A stretch of DNA of 64,000 nt from Euclidia mi (Eukaryota; Arthropoda; Insecta; Lepidoptera; Erebidae): assembly GCA_944739405.2 (NCBI GenBank), contig OX123199.2, forward strand, positions 4,639,898-4,703,897. Reading direction: 5' to 3'. The notes beneath the pieces are model-generated. The model did no database searches. It worked only from the letters and a program-made list of their open reading frames with translations, and was not told the origin of the DNA. A program made the position numbers and the translations under genes. This document shows, piece by piece, positions 37,401-46,400 of the stretch (position 1 is its first letter; the number at the start of each line of letters is the position of its first letter).

Positions 37401-40400
37401 AACGAGGCAAGGCGAAGCGAGGTTTAAACAATTTTCAAAGTGATGCAGTTGTAACAATATAAAAAAGTCAAAAAAAAATCTATCTCTGGCTCAATTCACA
37501 AAATATTTTCAGTGTATTTTTTAAAATAATCATGCTTAAATATTTATGCATCTTATAACATGCATAATAAGTATAATGCATACTATTTCGAATTTTATTG
37601 AAAAATGCAATGCAATTTGTCCAATGTTACTTCAATTGTCAAGGAAGAATGGTGTATTCTCCGACCCATTTGCTTATTTACATTTACCCACAGGGATTTA
37701 ATGGAGGAATTATTACCACTGCTCCGTGAAGCCGTGGATAGGAAACAAGAGAACATGAGGCGCAGACGACGACGGGACGCGCTCCGGCTGCACCTCAACA
37801 AGATGTTACTGCTCATTGCGCAGAAGAAGACGTTCGCTAATAGGTATGGTTCACATGGTATATTGCCGCACCTTACAGTGGTGGATTCAGAATTTAATCT
37901 GTAAAGGAAGGGGCGAGTTATGGCCTTATTTTGAATTAAAGATAGGGCTTATTTTGATTTGGGGCGAGGAAGAGTAGAAAGGTTTTATACCAGGAAATAC
38001 CACAAACAAAATTGTCTTTGTAAAAAAATAGATGCTTTTTAGAGCCCCTATTCTTCTCTTAGGTCGTTGACATCTTATCTTTTTACTTGAAGTTTCTAAT
38101 TAAACTCGTCCACCAAAATCATCGAACTGATGAACAGTTCTAGGTTACGTGTAGTCATTTAACTATGCATGTATAGAAAAATGTTTTTCTTTCTTATTTT
38201 ATATAAGGGTGGCCCTTTCACTTTTTAATGTTTTCTTTCTTGGATAAACATTTTTTTATGATTTGCCATCAGAAAGGAAGAATTTAAACACTAAAAATAA
38301 TTTATATCGCAAAACGTATGCCGCATCAGGTCCTAACTAGATATGTCTAAAATGTATAAAACTAAAAGTCATTTGACTTTCTGTATATGCACAGCGCGTT
38401 CGCGCTAGAGGGTGGTAGTCTACACCCTACGTTGACGGAGTACCTGGACGGCGTGCGACAGTGCCTCGAAGTGGAGGCTGAGAAAGACGCGCCTGCGGCC
38501 CGCGAGCAACGCATCACTTTCGCTGACTTCGTTACCGAACTCATTAAGAGCTTCCCGCGTAAGTACATTTATATTTTGATCTATTACCTGTCACGGACGT
38601 GTATATACGTCATTTGTTGGCAGTACATTTATATTTGAAACCATTGAACGCCACGAACGTGTATAGGCGTCATTTGTTGGCAGTACATTTATATTTGAAC
38701 CCAATGAACGCAACGGGCGTGAATAGGCTCACATATTTGTTGCTAGTGCATTTATATTTGAACCCATTGAATGCCACGGACGGGTATAGACGTCATTCGT
38801 TAGCAGTACATTTATATTTGAACGCCACGTAATTGTACCTATAGACGTCATTTGTAGCCAGTAAATTTATATTTGAACCCATTGAACGCCACGGATTTGT
38901 ATAGATGTCATTTGTAGCCAGTACATTTATATTTGAACCCATTGAACGTCACAGACGTGTATATGTAATTTGTGGTAGACGTAACAACGAAAATGTAACC
39001 GACACTTACAGCTCTAGGTTGATTTTATCTTGTCACCTACCCGTGGCTTAGCGGTTAAAATACTCATCTCTGTCCGCGTGGTCTCTCTGGACTAATAGTA
39101 CAAAGTGTCACTACCCCATGCGATGGAGACATGTTTCAGACACCGCTACTATAGGGGCTATAGTAGCGATGTCTGAAATATATACGTCGGGCTCCAAGGC
39201 GTGTAACTCTTGGATGGAACTGAGATAACGCTAGGACGATGATGGTGATACCATAGTAACGTAGTACATTGTGTGTGCAGTGGAGATGTACGGCTCGCTG
39301 ATGAAGAAGGAGCTGTGCCGCAGCCTGTTCGCGCTGTTCTCCGGGTGGTGCGGGCCGCTGGCGCGTCACCTCGCCGCGCTCGTGCCTCAGCCCGCGCAGC
39401 ACGAGAACGACGATCGGCTCAACCTGTCGGCGCTCACCGTACGTACACACACACTCGCACATATGCAACGGCGTCGCCAGGGGGCGCGGGGAGGGGCAGC
39501 TGCCCCTCTAGAGATTCAAAAAACTCTACAATTTATACTTTTCTCAGTAAATTTCTCATTTTCCATATCAACTTGAGCCCCCTCCCTTCTAGGCCTTCGG
39601 CTGGCGACTTTGCCTCTCCTAGGCAATCGGCTGGCGACGGCCTTGCACATATGTTTATACACATATACATATGTACGCCTCGCTAATTAAGAACGAGCTG
39701 TGCCACAGTCTGTTCTCCGACGACAGGCTGTATCTGTCGGCGCTGAGGGTATGGACGTACAGTCGAACAACTTCCCGCTAGACCACCATAAGGGCGAGAA
39801 TCGCTTAGCAAGGCATCGTCTCTTCCAGTGCTACCTTACACGCACATTGACTCTAGTATACAAAACCAGTTTCTAATGTGCTTCATCTCTATGAGCAAGC
39901 CAAGGGATTTTTTTTTTAAACTGGTCCAGCGCCGACTTGTTTGATTGTACATTCTCGGACATATACCTATAAATAAAAAGATCACCTTCGGTCTTGAGGG
40001 TATAGACATACACTCACAGATCTGTATGTAGAAAGATATGTCTGCTGTCCTTGAGAGTACGGACGTACACATATGTAGGTATATCTATATATTCGTATAC
40101 AAGTATGTTTTGTAAATTATCAGACGGATTTCTGGATCATATTCAGTATTAGATACTCGTTACAAAGATTTAGGAAACATTGTCTTAATTTGTGAATGAA
40201 ATATCTGTAGTCCGTGCCACGAGAACATAGACTTTTTGTAAACAAAGAATTTCTACTAAACTATTTAGCGAGGCGGCGATAGCCCAGTGGTGTACGTAAC
40301 GGACTGCCGAGACGATGGTCTCGGGTTCGATTCCCAGGTACCCCGGGCACACACATCTGACTTTTCGAAGTTATGTGTGTATTCAATTAATAATGTCGCT

Positions 40401-43400
40401 CTCTGTATCGCTCGCTTAATAATGTGCCCGGTAGATGGCAATAGGCTCGCCCTCTATTACATTGGGACCAAAACATAACTGGCGAAAAGTGGGTGTGTAA
40501 TACACCATTGCCTACCCTTTCGAGGATAAAAGGCGTGAAGTTATGTTATGTAATTTAGCGACAGTTCTGTCAAAAACAAATAATGTCAAATCCAATGAGC
40601 GCAACGTTACATAGACATGTGTCGTTGCAAAGAATGTCACTTGATCAGGTTTTTATCGATATATGCGCTGTCAACAGTGTTTTGTGGTACCGGAACATGT
40701 CAGACGCCTAGAACATCAACATTTTACGTTAATCCATTGAAATGTTACATTCTTCGACTTATGCTAAGCATCAACTGATCGGTATCGTACGCATCGGACG
40801 CATCGCATCAATCGCATTATTATTCCATACTGCCTCCACTGTATCGGCATTAAACGGATTGCCGACGCAAGTACCAGTGATTGTATGTGTATTTGTGAGA
40901 ATGGAGGAAAGCGAAGACGAACAATTTGTCGTTATTGCTTGTTTGTTAGTGGAAGAGGAAGAAAATGCAAAACCATCTAAAAAACAAAACATAATGTCTG
41001 GATACACGACATTCCGTATGACGTCATCGGCACGCATCGCAAAAGTTGCCTCTCGGAGCATCCGTGTCGGCATTGCCGATGTGCAATCCGTACGATGCGG
41101 ATCAGTAAACGCACTTGTATGACTTTCTATACAAAGAATACTATGATCCGTAAAATGCGATGCGTCCGATGCGTACGATGCCGATCAGTGGACGCTTAGC
41201 TTTAACGGAAATTTATCAGAAGATAAAAAATATTTTTTGGATGTCAAGAAGAGGATAAGCTAAATGCAAGTTTCTGGTGTCGCAACGCTCGTCTTGTGGC
41301 CGGCATCTCGGTAAAACCGGGTGCACAATTGCAGATGGCAAACTATTAGTCGCACAGAACATTCTTTACACCGGTCTAATAAAAATAAGTAGCTTCTTCT
41401 GACGACGGTAGTCCCAAATGTTATTTTACCGTTACTTTTTGATGGATTTTGTTTAAGTTAATTCTGACATTTTCATTCATACGCAACGTAAAAACTCCAT
41501 GCCTAGAAATTATAATGCAATGTACTAGCTAGTGGTCTGTAATATTATTAATTTGTGGTCATGTTTTTAATATTTTAGCATAGCTTAGCTATTTTTATCG
41601 CCTATGATTAGAAAATCAAGTCAATAATAGAGTACCATATTTGTACTCTACCATTGACATACATGGTTCACTATTATTGTCTTGCATTTACGGAATTACT
41701 TACGTGTAAAAAATTACAAAAAATCGACAAATTCATGAAAATTCTTCCGAGAAATTCGACCACTCAAACACAAAATCAAAAATGTTTATTTTCGTAAAAA
41801 TTGAAAATTTTTAATCACGGCAGGAAGTCATAGAAAATAAAATACAGAGTGGCGCAAAAGTAATGACTATATAGAAATGCCTTATATTTTTTTATGACAT
41901 CTCCTGACATTCTGATATTGAAAATTTTGTAGTAATCAAACACTAAAAATAGTAGTAATAAGAACGTGGAATAGTCGTGTCATCAGTAATAAAAACACCA
42001 CAATTTGACTCTGCAGCGTATTTTGGTTAAAGAATTGAAGATGTTTCCGTATAAAACTCAGATGCCTTATAATCACCGAGATCGTCTAGAGTACAGCCAG
42101 CGCGTCATAAACCTCAACCTTGAAGAGGATAATTTTTCTTCGAAATTAATTAATTTGGGATTATTTGAAATCTCGGGTGTATGTCAACAAACCACAGACT
42201 CTCGCAGCTTTAAAAGAAAACATACACCAAGAAATAAGAAACATATCGCAGGATGTGTTACGGCTAGTTATGGAAAATGTCATTAATAGGGCTCAAATGT
42301 GCTTCAACTCTGGAGGTCAACATTTAATAGACATCAAATTTAAATCATAATGCAACTAAACTTCATGGTACAAATATATATATTTAAAAAACGAATTCTA
42401 GTTTTCTAATTTAAAAACGAAGTTGTAGCTGAACCAAATAGGGTCATTACATGTGCGCCACCCGTTATAAATTCGAATACATAATAGCATAATTGAGCAT
42501 TGAAAAATAAAAACAACTGTTCAAAAAGTATAAAAGTTCACTAAGACAGAAAATCTGAAACACAACTGTTTGAAACAAAGGTTGTGAAGCCCTGAATGTG
42601 TGTTTACAAAAAGTCTATCTTCTCGTGGCACCAACTATATTGATATATGTACGTCACTCATGGAAACACCCAGTGTCACCACCAGAAAGAAACAGTTCAG
42701 TTTTAAAGCAGGAGCTGAGCGGTTTGTTTTCTACAAACAAAGCGCCCTCAAACTCAACTCCCTCCTGGTTAACGCTAGAGTGACCACGCGTTACGTATTT
42801 GTTTATAAAATGTTCAGTACGTTTTCTCCTCGTTACATGAGGATTTTATCGGGTACATTTTTATTAGTTTTATTTTATTGGGGACTGACGTTAGTCGAAA
42901 TGCTTCTGATGAACAATAATACATCCTGTATAGACGTGTCCTGAGTTACATCATCACATAGCCTAAATTAATGCTGGATCTAGGATTGTTTCAGGGAGGC
43001 TAGGAATGGTTGGAGGAAAATTTTATCCCGGGAAATACTTAGAAGTTCTTAATTTGTCTTTTGTTGAAAACATATGCTTTACTTCTTAAGGACTGCCTCG
43101 TTGGTCTCGCGACATAAATGTGCGCGTGGGATTGGGAGGTCTCGGGTTCCATTCCCGGGTCGGGCAAAGTTCCGTTAAGAAATTCTCAGCAGCAGCACGG
43201 AGTCTGGTAATGTGCCCGGTACGGCAATTGGCTCGCCCCCTATTACGTGGGACCTAAAAATTCATGGCGAAATGTGGGTGTAATATTACACCTTTGCCTA
43301 CCCCTTCGGGGATACAGGCGCGAGTCTATAAAAATACAAATATAATAATATATGCTTTTCAGTCAACGGATCATTCCTGCCCTGGTCGCAATCCCACTTA

Positions 43401-46400
43401 CTCAGTCGCAGTATATTTTGTTATTTTGTAAATGTAGTGTTTTGTAGTTACATTTTTGCACATAATAAAGATATTATTATTATTTGGCAGAGGTTAAAAA
43501 GAGGTTGGTATTAAGCCTTATTTAGGTTTAATTATTTGCTCAGTAAACAAAGAATTATGCCCTGGATAGATTTGACTTTAAATTGACCTTTTTACCTCTC
43601 ATAAAATAAGTTATAATAAGTTGCATCACATAAAATGTTGCGTGTGGAGATCGTATCCACAACACTCGGCGCTGTTTTACACCATACGTGTACGAGTATA
43701 AAATATCAAGCGTGTTTCTCAAAATTTTGTAGGATTTAATTTTATTTTCATTAACATAAGAAAGTTGTGTACATTGTCGAATGTATACTTTCTCCGGAAA
43801 ACATTCATGAATGTTTTTATACTACTACCGTTACGATTTTAAGAAAGTTTTGTGTACAAGTTTGAAAATAGTCATAATTTATTTAATAAAAATAGGTATT
43901 ATCACCAAGCCTCTAAAGAGTTATGTAATAAAGTTTCATGTGTGTATGTACCAATTGCTTCCCGCTGATCTAACCAGGTTTTGGCATCTTTAAAACTGGA
44001 AACCTGTTATTCAAATACAAACTGATTGTGTTATATCCCTGTTAACCTTTATTTCTCAATATCTATTAGCGGACCATCTAGCCAAGCCAGCAAGTATGCA
44101 TGATCACTAGAACTCATTTATGAGCATCCATTCTCAGAAACTCCTTACTGTATGATACAAGCATTGAACACTCTTCGTAAGAAAACTGTTGAAGCAGCTT
44201 GTCAAATCTTACAACTTTGTCTTGAATCCCAACAACCTATTCCATAACTAAATACTGTAGCATTTTTGCAAGTTTACAAGGTATCTAGTATCATATCATT
44301 CCGCCGCAGAACGTCGCTAGTGTGCTGATCAATAATTTCCAACAACGAACATTGACACAAAGCTACGTCGCACAAATGTGCAGCAGCCAAGTCTCTTATC
44401 ACACAATCGATAGATGGCGCTGACGCATACATTTAACCTTATTGCTTATGCAAATAGCAACATACTATTGATATTGTTTAATGTGAACAACTGACCTACA
44501 CTACCGCTCAAAAGTATTTGCCCACCTTGATTTGAGGATGTTTGCGACTGTCAACAACTGTTCACGAGAGCGACTGTCAACAACTGTTCACGAGAGCCAA
44601 GAGTGATGGTTTAACATGCTCGACGAGGCACGAGGCGAACGATAATTAACAATTAAATACCACATAACTTCGAAAAGTCAGTGGTGCGCGCCATGGATTT
44701 GAACTCTCCGCACGGCAGTCTGTTGGTATATCCACTAGGCCATCGCTGCCTGCTTTTTGGTTATTTAAGTTTTTTAGTTCATGATTGATTGAACTGTCTT
44801 TATTAGATTTAATAACACACGGCAATGAATTGTCATAATAAAATTAGTACAATTAGAAGAAAATAATTTTCTTGAAACATGTTCAAATCAAGCTGGGCAA
44901 ATACTTTTGAGCGGTAGTGTATAATTATGCGATGACCTAAAGGACCTTTGTATAATATTGATCCTGTCTCTCATGGCTTTCAAACATGTCCATATTCAAT
45001 ACTAGATAAATATATCTAGTGGTAGAATTTTATATCAGTAATTAGTCAAATATCAACATTAAAAGATCAGCTATCCCATTGCTTTCCGAAAGTTGTTTTG
45101 CTGACTAAACTAATATCTAAAAGTATTTACAATTCGTTCTAAAGTAAATTAACATCAAGTATTTCAATTCTAAGCAAAGGAAATGAACGCAAACAGGCAC
45201 GTTCAAATAGGTCGATAACGTACCGCCTGACCTTCAAACTTCGTCAAAGAGAAACTCAGCGACGACTATACATTTATTTACTTTACTTTTTACCCGACTA
45301 CGGTGGAGCCAAAAGGAAGGGTTATGTTTTTGGCAGTCTATGTATTTATGTAAGTATGTATGTATGTTTGTATGTTTCACCGTAGCGCCTAAATTACTGA
45401 TCCGATTTCAGTAAATGGGGTGTCAATAGATTTGCAATAATGGCGCGGGTGACATAGGCTATATAAATTTTACCCAAATTTTCTATTACGGAATTAATAG
45501 CTCAGATTCCAACCTCAAAAAAAAATAAACTGCGATAATCATCAAGTGCTTGGTATCAAAATGAAAGGTGTTTGTTAGCACATTGCAAATATGTACATAT
45601 ATTATACTGTTGCACTCAAAATATAACTTTAAAACGCGGTTGTACTCACAATTCACGGTTCAGACGCTTTGCGTTACCTACTTTTCTTTCTTTCTTCCTA
45701 TAAATAAATATGACAATGTAAATATTGCACGATGAGTTTACTTGCCCCATTGGGATACGGAAAAGGATTAAATAAAAAAATAAGTTTAAAAACTATAACC
45801 CGACTACGTCAAAAAGGGGCCTAAAAAGAATTAAACAAGAAAATATATCATTCAGATATAAATCCAAAAAAGTATCTATGGTGGGTGCCAGGAACAATCA
45901 CCTGCATTAAACAAACATGGCAGATAACTTCATGTACACTAGTATACAATAGGTGCGACCACGGCTCTAGCTTGAGCATTGCTGTACTTATACTTTTCTG
46001 GATTTTTATCTGAATGAGCTATTTTGCTTGTTTCATTCTTTTTTGGCCCTTTTTGACGTAGCCGGGTTATAGATTTTAAACTTATTTATATATATTTCAC
46101 TCGCAATCTACAATTAGGTACTATTATAAGATGTCCTAAAGCTATAGGTGTAGGATGTTACAATTTAAATTGAGTTCCGCGCCACGCCTACATCGCTTTA
46201 ATCTCGTCCTACTTCCGATTAAACCGCGCTTTTCAAATGACTGCAAGTTGCAGTCATAACATAAGCACATAAGCTATTGTCGCCAACGACATTCCATACA
46301 TGCACTTAAAATAATGCATGGTTGTATCGAATTTCTGTGGCATGAGTTCGCCTTTATGCGGCATTCCGTTCGTGAAACACGGTGCGGGGGCGTACGTTAA

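Noticed and set aside
39273..39686. 137-codon ORF overlapping exon 19
   Set aside because: It is the alternative frame of a GC-rich fry exon and runs into the intron.
42005..42286. 93-codon ORF in the mariner remnant
   Set aside because: Frame-shifted reading of the transposase remnant; the adjacent frame at 42165-42350 carries the recognisable protein.
43091..43170. tRNA gene-like sequence with B box (also at 3841, 6899, 15670, 40271, 49596, 24009)
   Set aside because: No complete cloverleaf could be drawn and each is followed by the same SINE body and tail, so these are tRNA-derived SINE heads.
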